Below are positions 1 to 7,564 of a DNA stretch of 64,000 bases, piece by piece; the first letter of the stretch is position 1; the number at the start of each line of letters is the position of its first letter. Where the stretch lies: positions 3,997,501-4,061,500 of the forward strand of contig NZ_CP133190.1 of NCBI RefSeq assembly GCF_030913705.1, in the 5' to 3' direction. The notes beneath the pieces were generated by a model. It had not been told where the DNA came from. It ran no database searches and saw only the letters and a program-made list of their open reading frames with translations. A program made the position numbers and the translations under genes. This DNA is from Anaerocolumna sp. MB42-C2 (GTDB lineage Bacteria; Bacillota; Clostridia; Lachnospirales; Lachnospiraceae).

Positions 1-983
<983 letters not shown>

Positions 984-1066
984 TAAAGTGTTTGTTCATA
1001 AATACTAATTTCTATGAAATCAAGAGATTTCAGTTTGTTGGATAAGATATTATCAAATGTAGTTAT

Positions 1067-1138
1067 TCCTCGATAGCTCAATGGTAGAGCACACGGCTGT
1101 TAACCGTGGGGTTGTTGGTTCGAGCCCAACTCGGGGAG
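1067..1138 (+). tRNA. tRNA-Asn (GTT)
   Basis: Full cloverleaf of 72 nt. The 7-bp acceptor stem is tcctcga/tcgggga with discriminator G. The D-arm is gctc/gagc, the anticodon loop reads ctGTTaa, and the T-arm has ttcgagc. CCA is not encoded. It is the first gene after the 23S rRNA and is probably co-transcribed with it. Confidence 0.95.
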
Positions 1139-1188
1139 TTGGTACTCCAAAAGTTAAACTTACGAGTATATAAAAAATAAAATATTAA

Positions 1189-1217
1189 TTGACAAGATAT
1201 TGTTACTATGTTATAAT
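1189..1217 (+). promoter_or_regulatory. Sigma-A promoter for the tRNA-Glu array
   Basis: TTGACA (1189-1194), a 17-bp spacer, then TATAAT (1212-1217). This is a perfect consensus, predicting a start only a few bases before tRNA-Glu at 1227. It implies that the seven downstream tRNAs can be transcribed independently of the rRNA operon. Confidence 0.85.
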
Positions 1218-1226
1218 TAATATTAC

Positions 1227-1298
1227 GGCTCCATGGTCAAGCGGTTAAGACACCGCCCTTTCACGGCGGTAACAGGGGTTCAAATCCCCTTGGAGTCA
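1227..1298 (+). tRNA. tRNA-Glu (TTC), copy 1
   Basis: 72-nt cloverleaf with acceptor ggctcca/tggagtc, discriminator A and anticodon loop ctTTCac. CCA is not encoded. It is identical over its whole length to the second copy at 2061-2132. A perfect sigma-A promoter lies just upstream. Confidence 0.95.
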
Positions 1299-1332
1299 TT
1301 TTTTGATACTTAGATTCGTCCGATTACAACTT

Positions 1333-1405
<73 letters not shown>

Positions 1406-1408
1406 TTT

Positions 1409-1482
1409 GGACCTTTAGCTCAGTTGGTTAGAGCAACCGGCTCATAACCGGTCGGTCCGGGGTTCAAGTCCCTGAAGGTCCA
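1409..1482 (+). tRNA. tRNA with CAT anticodon (Met, possibly Ile2)
   Basis: Acceptor ggacctt/aaggtcc with discriminator A and anticodon loop ctCATaa. Position 1 pairs (G-C), so it is not an initiator tRNA. A CAT anticodon can be elongator Met or an Ile tRNA modified by TilS to lysidine. The ggaccttt 5' end resembles Firmicute/Mollicute Ile2 tRNAs, so identity is left open. Confidence 0.9.
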
Positions 1483-1498
1483 CTTAAAAAATTAATAT

Positions 1499-1572
1499 GG
1501 CCTAGTGGCTCAGTTGGTTAGAGCGCCGCCCTGTCACGGCGGAGGTCGAGGGTTCGAGTCCCTTCTGGGTCG
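1499..1572 (+). tRNA. tRNA-Asp (GTC)
   Basis: Acceptor ggcctag/ctgggtc (with G-U pairs), discriminator G, anticodon loop ctGTCac, T-loop ttcgagt. CCA is not encoded. Confidence 0.94.
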
Positions 1573-1610
1573 TTTCTTTTCTATAAAGAAATTTAATAAT
1601 TTATTCCCAT

Positions 1611-1683
1611 GGGATCTTAGCTCAGCTGGGAGAGCATCTGCCTTACAAGCAGAGGGTCATAGGTTCGAGCCCTATAGGTCCCA
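1611..1683 (+). tRNA. tRNA-Val (TAC)
   Basis: Acceptor gggatct/aggtccc, discriminator A, anticodon loop ctTACaa, T-loop ttcgagc. CCA is not encoded. Confidence 0.94.
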
Positions 1684-1721
1684 TTGAATCTTTGATTCAA
1701 TATTGAACAATTTGTTCAAAT

Positions 1722-1807
1722 GCCGGCGTGGCGGAACTGGCAGACGCACAGGACTTAAAATCCTGCGGGCCTAATCGCCCGTACCGGTTCGATTCCGGTC
1801 GCCGGCA
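1722..1807 (+). tRNA. tRNA-Leu (TAA)
   Basis: Class II tRNA of 86 nt with a long variable arm (gcgggcctaatcgcccg). Acceptor gccggcg/cgccggc, discriminator A, anticodon loop ctTAAaa. Confidence 0.95.
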
Positions 1808-1849
1808 TTATATTAAGAAATTGTTTCAATGCAAATAAGTCAGTTGTAC

Positions 1850-1923
1850 GTGCGTTTAGCTCAGCTGGATAGAGCGTCTGGCTACGGACCAGAAGGTCGG
1901 GGGTTCGAATCCTCTAACGCACA
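1850..1923 (+). tRNA. tRNA-Arg (ACG)
   Basis: Acceptor gtgcgtt/aacgcac, discriminator A, anticodon loop ctACGga. The wobble A implies conversion to inosine by TadA. It is the last tRNA before a terminator. Confidence 0.94.
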
Positions 1924-1942
1924 TAGTCTAGAAATGATTAAG

Positions 1943-1972
1943 ACTTAAATACGAGTTATTTAAGCCTTTTTT
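1943..1972 (+). terminator. Intrinsic terminator of the tRNA array
   Basis: Stem cttaaata/tatttaag with loop cgagt, then cc and a run of six T. It lies 20 bases after tRNA-Arg. Confidence 0.8.
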
Positions 1973-2022
1973 ATTGTGTATAGGGTTGTTAAATAAAATT
2001 ATTAAATTAAAGTAATTTTAGG

Positions 2023-2051
2023 TTTACAAATCAAAGATAGTATGATATAAT
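2023..2051 (+). promoter_or_regulatory. Sigma-A promoter of the second tRNA-Glu
   Basis: TTTACA (2023-2028), 17-bp spacer, TATAAT (2046-2051), ten bases before tRNA-Glu. Confidence 0.75.
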
Positions 2052-2060
2052 TATTTTCTC

Positions 2061-2132
2061 GGCTCCATGGTCAAGCGGTTAAGACACCGCCCTTTCACGG
2101 CGGTAACAGGGGTTCAAATCCCCTTGGAGTCA
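2061..2132 (+). tRNA. tRNA-Glu (TTC), copy 2
   Basis: Identical to 1227-1298, but a separate transcription unit with its own promoter and terminator. Confidence 0.95.
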
Positions 2133-2204
2133 TTTTATTTAACTCTCTAATTCCATATCTATAGAGATATTCTTGAGAATTTTATTTAATAAAGAAATAA
2201 TTAT

Positions 2205-2237
2205 GACTTAAGTACATTTATACTTAGGTCTTTTTTT
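2205..2237 (+). terminator. Intrinsic terminator of tRNA-Glu copy 2
   Basis: Ten-base stem gacttaagta/tacttaggtc (one G-U pair), loop cattta, then seven T. The U-tract runs directly into the repeat at 2240. Confidence 0.82.
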
Positions 2238-2239
2238 AT

Positions 2240-2295
2240 TTCATAGGAAAGTTCTCCGAACTTCCCTATGAATAAAAAGCCCGACACTTCTTATT
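2240..2295 (+). repeat. Short derivative of the terminator-associated palindromic repeat
   Basis: Module A is an imperfect inverted repeat, ttcataggaaagttc (2240-2254) and gaacttccctatgaa (2258-2272). It is followed by aaaaagcccgac and then acttcttatt. Those two pieces match the first and last bases of module B in the long copies at 20117 and 26214, so about 90 bases of B appear to be deleted. The rest of 2296-2413 shows nothing recognisable. Confidence 0.7.
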
Positions 2296-2413
2296 GAATA
2301 TTACTTTTAATCCAGTAAAAAAGTTAACAATTTATAATTGTATGAGTACTCAGGTAAAGCACTAATTATTCCCTTCATAATTTATATTTAATTAAATGTT
2401 AATAATCGTAGTA

Positions 2414-2442
2414 TTTACGCACTATATAAGATGTGTTAGAAT
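2414..2442 (+). promoter_or_regulatory. Probable sigma-A promoter of the HAAS-domain gene
   Basis: TTTACG (2414-2419), 17-bp spacer, TAGAAT (2437-2442). The predicted leader is about 95 nt and contains a small hairpin (ggaatt...aattcc near 2460). Confidence 0.5.
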
Positions 2443-2545
2443 AGAAATACTTATTAATCAGGAATTTACAGAAGGCAGTAATTCCACAGATGAGAACCTG
2501 TTAGGTGTAAGAGAGCTTTATTACAGGCATAGTTAGGAGGCATTT

Positions 2546-3061
2546 ATGACTAAGAGTGAATTTATTGACGGTTTAAGAACTGCCTTAACCGGAGAACTCC
2601 CCGATTCTGAAATTACAAGTAATATTCGGTTTTATGAAGATTATATAAAAAGTAAAAGTAGTGATACGAGTGAAGAAGCAATTTTGGCACAATTGGGTGA
2701 TCCAAGATTAATAGCCAAGACTATTATAGAAACTTATCAGATGAGTCATGGACCTTTATATAGCGGCTCTAAACACGATAAAGCTTATCAGGATGCACAA
2801 ACTGCCGATGGTAGTTCCTATCAGGAATATAGAAGTAATTATGATGGTAATACAAGCGATTATGGAAAAGGGTTTAAGTTTAATATAAGCACTTCATTGA
2901 AGTGGTACCATAAGGTAATACTTATTGTCATAGCCATAGTCTTAATTGTATTGTTTTTTATTATCGGCGGTATATTATTACAGCTATTTTTTACTGTTGG
3001 TTTGCCTCTTTTAGTTGTATATCTTGGTTATAGATTAATCGTTAATAATTACAGACGGTAA
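2546..3061 (+). CDS. HAAS-domain (DUF1700-type) membrane protein
   Basis: 171-residue protein. Residues 1-65 resemble the helical HAAS/DUF1700 domain (MTKSEFIDGLRTALTGELPD, then a conserved FYEDYI and a LGDP motif near 52-55). A hydrophilic Tyr/Ser/Asp-rich stretch (75-115) follows, then one or two hydrophobic segments between about 124 and 165 and a basic C-terminus. Known HAAS proteins are often encoded beside PadR-type regulators and affect membrane signalling; no PadR gene is adjacent here. The start is set by taggaggcattt before ATG. It is a single-gene unit with its own promoter and a strong terminator. The function is not established. Confidence 0.8.
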   Translation: MTKSEFIDGLRTALTGELPDSEITSNIRFYEDYIKSKSSDTSEEAILAQLGDPRLIAKTIIETYQMSHGPLYSGSKHDKAYQDAQTADGSSYQEYRSNYDGNTSDYGKGFKFNISTSLKWYHKVILIVIAIVLIVLFFIIGGILLQLFFTVGLPLLVVYLGYRLIVNNYRR

Positions 3062-3125
3062 CTTTGTAATCTAAAAAAAGAATAGCATAAAAAATCTAAA
3101 ATAAAGTAACTAAAACAGAATAACT

Positions 3126-3228
3126 AAAAACCCTGAAGATTCAGATTATTGATTTGGCCTCCATATATTAGACCTTAAATCTAACATATAGGAGGTCACA
3201 TCATAGTTTTAATGAATTCAGGGTTTTT
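3126..3228. terminator. Nested palindromic (bidirectional) terminator
   Basis: The outer arms aaaaaccctgaa/ttcagggttttt enclose a second stem, cctccatatattaga paired with tctaacatataggagg. The U-run on the plus strand fits termination of the 2546-3061 gene. The A-run at the 5' end gives a U-run for minus-strand transcripts. The double stem is longer than an ordinary terminator. Confidence 0.7.
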
Positions 3229-3250
3229 CTTATTTACTTTTTTACAAAGT

Positions 3251-3361
3251 GAAACGCCCGCGAGGGGGAGCCAGGCGGGCGTTTCGATGAGGGGAGTATA
3301 AATAATTAATAAGGGGTTATATAGTGTGTTAGGAGAAACACGAATGTAATCTCTTTAACAC
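3251..3361 (-). ncRNA. Candidate C-rich small RNA
   Basis: No gene fits 3229-3583. On the minus strand a good promoter (3368-3396) would start an RNA of about 110 nt near 3361. It ends with a perfect 11-bp GC-rich hairpin, gaaacgcccgc/gcgggcgtttc (3285-3251), that stands out in AT-rich DNA. Its loop and the preceding linker hold C-runs (tctcc, acccctt, ctcccc, ctccccctc), as in regulatory RNAs that pair with Shine-Dalgarno sequences. The U-tract after the hairpin is poor (acttttg-like), so the 3' end is uncertain. No family was recognised. Confidence 0.4.
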
Positions 3362-3367
3362 AATTAC

Positions 3368-3396
3368 ATTATAATACATTAAGAGATATAATGCAA
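3368..3396 (-). promoter_or_regulatory. Minus-strand sigma-A promoter for the candidate sRNA
   Basis: Read on the minus strand: TTGCAT (3396-3391), exactly 17 bases, TATAAT (3373-3368). Confidence 0.55.
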
Positions 3397-3498
3397 TAAA
3401 AAAAGATGAAAATTTATAAAAAATTTTAACTTAGAGATAAGTTAATTAGTTTAGCTAAGAAAAGGGATCTTCTTATATTATGTATTTTATTTATGCGA

Positions 3499-3529
3499 TG
3501 AATATTTTCATATTAAATAGTTCATAATA
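3499..3529 (+). promoter_or_regulatory. Sigma-G-like (forespore) promoter
   Basis: TGAATA (3499-3504), an 18-bp spacer, CATAATA (3523-3529). This closely fits the sigma-G pattern of -35 GNATR and -10 CATNNTA. The predicted start is about 45 bases before the ATG of the small Asn-rich protein at 3584. No competing sigma-A promoter is evident. Confidence 0.5.
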
Positions 3530-3583
3530 GTTTATGTAATCTGAAAAACATGATTATAAACGATTATTAGGAGGTCAAATAAA

Positions 3584-3835
3584 ATGGAAAACAAATTTAA
3601 TGATGCAACAACAAGAAACAACGAAAGAAATTCTACAAATAATTCTTCTAGAAATGCTAATACTTCTAACACAACAGGTACTTCTAGAAACAATGAGAGA
3701 AACTCTACAAACAATAATTCACAGAATTATACAACGGGTACTTCCAGAAATTCAACATCTAATAGTACTTCTAGAAACAATGAACGAAATTCTAATACCT
3801 CTAACTTCCGTGATGCTAACGAAAGAGATAGATAG
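3584..3835 (+). CDS. Small Asn/Ser/Thr/Arg-rich low-complexity protein, probably sporulation-linked
   Basis: 83 residues, almost wholly Asn, Ser, Thr, Arg and Glu, built from degenerate repeats of SRNNERNSTNN (three copies, near residues 9, 34 and 62). It has no hydrophobic core, signal peptide or membrane segment, so it should be disordered. The start is supported by a strong site, aggaggtcaaataaa-ATG. A sigma-G-like promoter upstream and a terminator right after make it a single-gene unit. It lacks the SASP protease-cleavage motif and the gamma-SASP EFASET repeats, so it is not a recognised SASP. A spore-core or coat role is inference. The +1 reading frame over the same DNA is also open but is hydrophobic shadow sequence. 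Confidence 0.65.
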   Translation: MENKFNDATTRNNERNSTNNSSRNANTSNTTGTSRNNERNSTNNNSQNYTTGTSRNSTSNSTSRNNERNSNTSNFRDANERDR

Positions 3836-3852
3836 TAGTGAAGTAGTAAAAT

Positions 3853-3882
3853 AAGTCTTCATCAGAGATGGAGACTTTTTTT
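3853..3882 (+). terminator. Intrinsic terminator of the Asn-rich gene
   Basis: Stem agtcttcatc/gatggagact with loop aga, then seven T, 18 bases after the stop codon. Confidence 0.8.
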
Positions 3883-4029
3883 AATTCATAATCCAAAGTT
3901 AACTTTTTTATATTAACTTAATAATAAATATCTGATTATAATAATGAGTAATAATTTTGACTATAAGCTACTTGATAATGATTATTATGTTTAATCCATG
4001 GCACTTGCACAATATGGGGTAAACGGAAT

Positions 4030-4362
4030 ATGATAGTAAAGGAATTGAAGGTGATGCTATTGACATTTGAAACTATTCGAGCAAAAGATGTTGAGAACTA
4101 CATAGGTAGAGATAATGTACTAATCATCGATCTAAGAGAATCAAATGAATACAATAAAGCTCATATACCCACTGCGATTAATATTCCATATATTGATTAT
4201 GAAAATAGAGAAATTACATTACCTTTAGATCAATTATTAATATTATATTGTGATAGAGGTAATTTAAGTTTATTGTTAGCAAGAGAATTAAGTAATGAGG
4301 GATATCAGGTTAAAAATATATATGGTGGCATACGTGCGTATAGAGGACAATTAGAGCGATAA
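4030..4362 (+). CDS. Rhodanese-like domain protein
   Basis: Single rhodanese domain of about 110 residues. The visible marks are the CH2A-like IDLRESNEYNKAHIPTAINI stretch (33-52) and the active-site loop YCDRGNLS with the persulfide-forming cysteine at 74. A C-terminal YGGIRAYRG motif resembles the usual GG(W/I)xxW. Such proteins move sulfane sulfur; the acceptor is not known. A second in-frame ATG at 4054 (after ggaattgaagg) is an equally possible start. It is flanked by non-coding DNA on both sides. Confidence 0.85.
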   Translation: MIVKELKVMLLTFETIRAKDVENYIGRDNVLIIDLRESNEYNKAHIPTAINIPYIDYENREITLPLDQLLILYCDRGNLSLLLARELSNEGYQVKNIYGGIRAYRGQLER

Positions 4363-4508
4363 TGATAAAATATTATTTTATGGTAAATAATATTCAATGA
4401 GAAAAAATATTCCATTTATATTGTGTTTTATTAAAGTTTCTTAGTTATCAGATTAAAATAAGAAGTAACTAAATAATTATTTAACGGAGTCTGTTTGTTG
4501 AATTGGCA

Positions 4509-4538
4509 TTTACAAACATTTAATCCATATGTTATAAT
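4509..4538 (+). promoter_or_regulatory. Sigma-A promoter upstream of the THUMP methyltransferase
   Basis: TTTACA (4509-4514), 18-bp spacer, TATAAT (4533-4538), with an extended -10 TGT immediately before. The leader would be about 105 nt. The rest of 4363-4649 holds nothing recognisable. Confidence 0.6.
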
Positions 4539-4649
4539 CTATTGTCAGTTAAACCTCGACGGCCGCATGATTTATAAGCTTATTAAATGAAAAACCATAA
4601 ATTATGCTGCTGTCTTTTATGTTATAAACGCAGATTGGAGTACAAAAAG

Positions 4650-5813
4650 ATGAGCCGGTTTGAATTTTTAGCACCATGCCATTTTGGTTTAGAAAGTGTT
4701 TTAAAAAAAGAAATTGATAATTTAGGATATGAGGTTACACAGGTAGAAGACGGACGTGTAATATTTGCGGGTGATGAATCAGCAGTAAGCAGGGCTAATA
4801 TTTTCTTAAGGACTACGGAACGTGTTTTATTAAAAGTAGATAAATTTAAGGCGGAATCCTTTGATGAGTTATTTGAAAAAACGAAAGCGATTCCGTGGGA
4901 AAATTATATACCGGTAAACGGCAAGTTTTGGGTTGCTAAGGCTACTTCAATTAAAAGTAAAGTTTTCAGTCCTTCCGATATACAGTCTATAATGAAAAAA
5001 GCAATCGTAGAACGACTTAAGAAAATATATAAAATTGAATGGTTTCCTGAAGACGGTAATGAATACCCGATAAGAGTTACATTTATGAAAGATGAAATAA
5101 CAATAGGGATTGATACTTCCGGGGAATCTCTTCATAAACGCGGATACCGTAAACTTACCAGTAAAGCACCGATTACGGAAACTCTGGCAGCGGCGTTAAT
5201 TCTGTTAACTCCCTGGAATAAGGACAGGATTCTGATAGATCCGTTTTGCGGCAGTGGCACGATTCCAATCGAAGCTGCTATGATAGGTGCCAATATTGCC
5301 CCTGGAATAAACCGGTCCTTTATATCTGAAAATTGGACAGATCTAATTCCCAAAAAAAACTGGTATTCCGCTATTGAGGAAGCTAATGATGTAAGACGTG
5401 ATTCTGTTGAAATGACCATTCAAGGATATGATCTTGATGGAGAAATTATAAAAGCTGCAAGACAAAATGCTGCATTGGCAGAAGTAGATCAATATATACA
5501 TTTTCAGCAAAGATCAGTAAGTGACTTAAGCCATAATAAAAAATATGGTTTTATTATTACAAATCCGCCGTACGGTGAAAGATTAGAGGATAAGGCAGAT
5601 TTACCTGCCTTGTATAAGGAAATAGGAAGGACGTTTAATGCCTTGGATTCCTGGTCATATTTTATTATAACCAGTTATGAGGATGCACAAAAATATATTG
5701 GAAGAAAAGCAGATAAAAACCGTAAAATCTATAACGGTATGATGAAAACATATTTTTATCAATTTATGGGACCAAAGCCGCCCAAAAGAGAAAATAAAGA
5801 GAATTTACATTAG
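4650..5813 (+). CDS. THUMP-domain class I SAM-dependent 23S rRNA methyltransferase (RlmL-like)
   Basis: 387 residues from the chosen ATG, which follows ttggagtacaaaaag. An in-frame ATG at 4587 would add 21 Cys/Lys-rich residues with no ribosome site. The N-terminal 60 residues plus a THUMP RNA-binding domain (about 50-150) precede a Rossmann methyltransferase fold. The fold has DPFCGSGTIPIEAA (SAM loop, near 210) and the catalytic NPPYGERL, as in guanine-N2 RNA methyltransferases. E. coli RlmL makes m2G2445 in 23S rRNA; this is the single-domain form found in Firmicutes (YpsC-like). The exact target site is inference. Confidence 0.9.
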   Translation: MSRFEFLAPCHFGLESVLKKEIDNLGYEVTQVEDGRVIFAGDESAVSRANIFLRTTERVLLKVDKFKAESFDELFEKTKAIPWENYIPVNGKFWVAKATSIKSKVFSPSDIQSIMKKAIVERLKKIYKIEWFPEDGNEYPIRVTFMKDEITIGIDTSGESLHKRGYRKLTSKAPITETLAAALILLTPWNKDRILIDPFCGSGTIPIEAAMIGANIAPGINRSFISENWTDLIPKKNWYSAIEEANDVRRDSVEMTIQGYDLDGEIIKAARQNAALAEVDQYIHFQQRSVSDLSHNKKYGFIITNPPYGERLEDKADLPALYKEIGRTFNALDSWSYFIITSYEDAQKYIGRKADKNRKIYNGMMKTYFYQFMGPKPPKRENKENLH

Positions 5814-5886
5814 TTATAAAAATATAGATTATGGAAAATAATTTGAAGCAGAACAGTATAAAGTTAATATGTATTAGTCCAGAAAA

Positions 5887-5923
5887 ACCAGAAAAACTAA
5901 TATTGTGTGTTTTTCTGGTTTTT
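5887..5923 (+). terminator. Intrinsic terminator
   Basis: Stem accagaaaaa/tttttctggt followed by ttttat. It lies 74 bases after the methyltransferase stop. Confidence 0.75.
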
Positions 5924-6024
5924 ATCTAATAGGATTTAGGATTCGAGTGTCAAAAGTCATACAATTAATTTATAGTCGTAAAATAACACATCGATACCTC
6001 TGTATGGGTATGCTGCCTTATACT

Positions 6025-6942
6025 TTAAAGTTCTTGCAAAATCCAACTAAGAATGTCTTTCATTACCTCTTCCGCATTTATTTCCTGGAGCAGTTCATGT
6101 CTGCATTCCGGATAAAGTCTGCCGGTTAATCTCTTAAATCCCAATTTATTATACAAGGATATCAAATGTTTCACTTCTTTTCCGTAATTTCCCACAGGAT
6201 CATGATCTCCTGAAATAATTAACAGAGGCAATGAATTGCGTGTATGTTTCATCATAGAGGTTTTGGTGGCATTTGACGCTAACTTTAAAAGATCATAATA
6301 AAAACTTATAGTACAGACAAAACCACAGTAGGGATCATGAATATAAGCTCCTACTGCCGGTTTATTTCTTGACAGCCAATCATAGGAGGTTCTGGTAATA
6401 AGTCGTGTATATGCTTTTCCTCCAAACATCATATTATTGAAGAAAGGTGAACGGTGCTCCGGTTTTGAGAGGACCTTTATCAGGGAAGCCAGGGCTATTC
6501 CGAATTTTGTTTTTAATTTAAAAGGGTGTGTAGTGCCGCATAAAATGGTACCATCTATTTCATCATATGACTGAATCACATTTCGAGCGATGAGAGAGCC
6601 CATACTATGTCCCATTATGAAAAGTTTTGTGGTTCTCTTATTTTTCTTTACATAATGTATTACTGATAAAGCATCATCCACCAGGATTTTATATCCTTTT
6701 TCTTTGGCTATAAACCCCAATTCTTTCATTTTTTTGTAAGTGCCATGTCCCCTATGGTCATATAAATATACATCTATCCCATGAGTATTCAAAAATTTAG
6801 CAAATGGTTCGTATCTTTTATGATGTTCGGCCATTCCGTGTAATATTATAACACTTGCTTTAGGCTCTATGGAACTGAAAAAATGAAATAATATGGTTTT
6901 ATAACCGTCCTTTTGTGAGATTATCTCAGTATCGATATCCAT
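6025..6942 (-). CDS. Alpha/beta hydrolase, monoacylglycerol lipase/lysophospholipase-like
   Basis: 305 residues with the serine-hydrolase 4 layout: HGMAEHHKRY (oxyanion region, near 36), YDHRGHG (near 61), the nucleophile elbow GHSMGS (Ser near 114), SGDHDPVG for the acid, and a late RHELLQE for the catalytic His. No signal peptide, so it is cytosolic. The likely reaction is hydrolysis of monoacylglycerol or lysophospholipid esters; the true substrate is unknown. The start is preceded by gggaaaggggttaaag. It converges with the methyltransferase gene and is monocistronic. Confidence 0.87.
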   Translation of the reverse strand: MDIDTEIISQKDGYKTILFHFFSSIEPKASVIILHGMAEHHKRYEPFAKFLNTHGIDVYLYDHRGHGTYKKMKELGFIAKEKGYKILVDDALSVIHYVKKNKRTTKLFIMGHSMGSLIARNVIQSYDEIDGTILCGTTHPFKLKTKFGIALASLIKVLSKPEHRSPFFNNMMFGGKAYTRLITRTSYDWLSRNKPAVGAYIHDPYCGFVCTISFYYDLLKLASNATKTSMMKHTRNSLPLLIISGDHDPVGNYGKEVKHLISLYNKLGFKRLTGRLYPECRHELLQEINAEEVMKDILSWILQEL

Positions 6943-7102
6943 TCTTTAACCCCTTTCCCATTATCTATATTCTATGCATTCCTTTGATTTATACTGATGC
7001 AGCTTAATCGAAATTGGATAATATAAGATGTTGTCTCTTCTCCAGTAGTCAAATTATCACATATTTTAGTAATATCCTATCCATAACCCAGTACAGCCTT
7101 GT

Positions 7103-7249
7103 TTAGTTTTCATATAAGTCGGTACCCACGATCTTCGCCGGTACCGCGCTGGTGTCAATCAGAGTATGTGAACGCCAGCCCTTGTTCCGCTCTTGCCCCA
7201 GGGTAGATATAAGACATTGATGTGAAACGAAAGTTATACAAGGCTGCAC
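7103..7249 (-). pseudogene. Possible GC-rich coding relic, unrecognised
   Basis: Within the 620-base gap 6943-7564, the stretch 7115-7215 is much richer in G+C than its surroundings. On the minus strand it reads open for 48 codons from a GTG, ending LYEN-stop. It contains a plausible protein-like segment (GQERNKGWRSHTL, then IDTSAVPAKIVGTDL). No ribosome site, no full domain. It could be the tail of a foreign gene or transposase. No family was recognised. The rest of the gap holds only the amidase promoter. Confidence 0.3.
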
Positions 7250-7513
7250 TAGTAACATATTCCTAATCTATAAATATAAGGTTAAGAAGGTTAAACGTAA
7301 CCTCCGATATAAATTCCAGTAGAGCATTACCAACAGCTACAAATAATTATATAGCGGTTAAAGAGTCTATACTTAAATTATACATAAAACTGATAAAAAA
7401 AGCAAATAAATTCCATAATATGTAATTATATAATAATAATCGCTTAACAAATATACCCTGGAATAATATATTTGTAAAATTATAATAATATTTTTGTAAC
7501 ATAAAAAACTATA

Positions 7514-7542
7514 TTGTAGAATTGTAAAATGCATAGTATAAT
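7514..7542 (+). promoter_or_regulatory. Probable promoter of the amidase gene
   Basis: TTGTAG (7514-7519), 17-bp spacer, TATAAT (7537-7542), 22 bases before the ATG. Confidence 0.5.
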
Positions 7543-7564
7543 TTCCATATCAGGGGGAAACTAG

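Noticed and set aside
1505..1687. 60-codon open frame across tRNA-Asp and tRNA-Val
   Set aside because: It is made of tRNA sequence; the tRNA structures are unambiguous.
3600..3854. Alternative 84-codon frame over the Asn-rich gene
   Set aside because: It is the +1 shadow of a repetitive gene, rich in Ile/Leu/Gln from shifted codons, and its start lies inside the true gene without a ribosome site.
7115..7150. ggtaccgcg, part of the T-box consensus
   Set aside because: The preceding ggg-tgg is missing, no specifier hairpin or terminator pair is present, and no aminoacyl or amino-acid gene follows. It reads better as part of a minus-strand coding relic.
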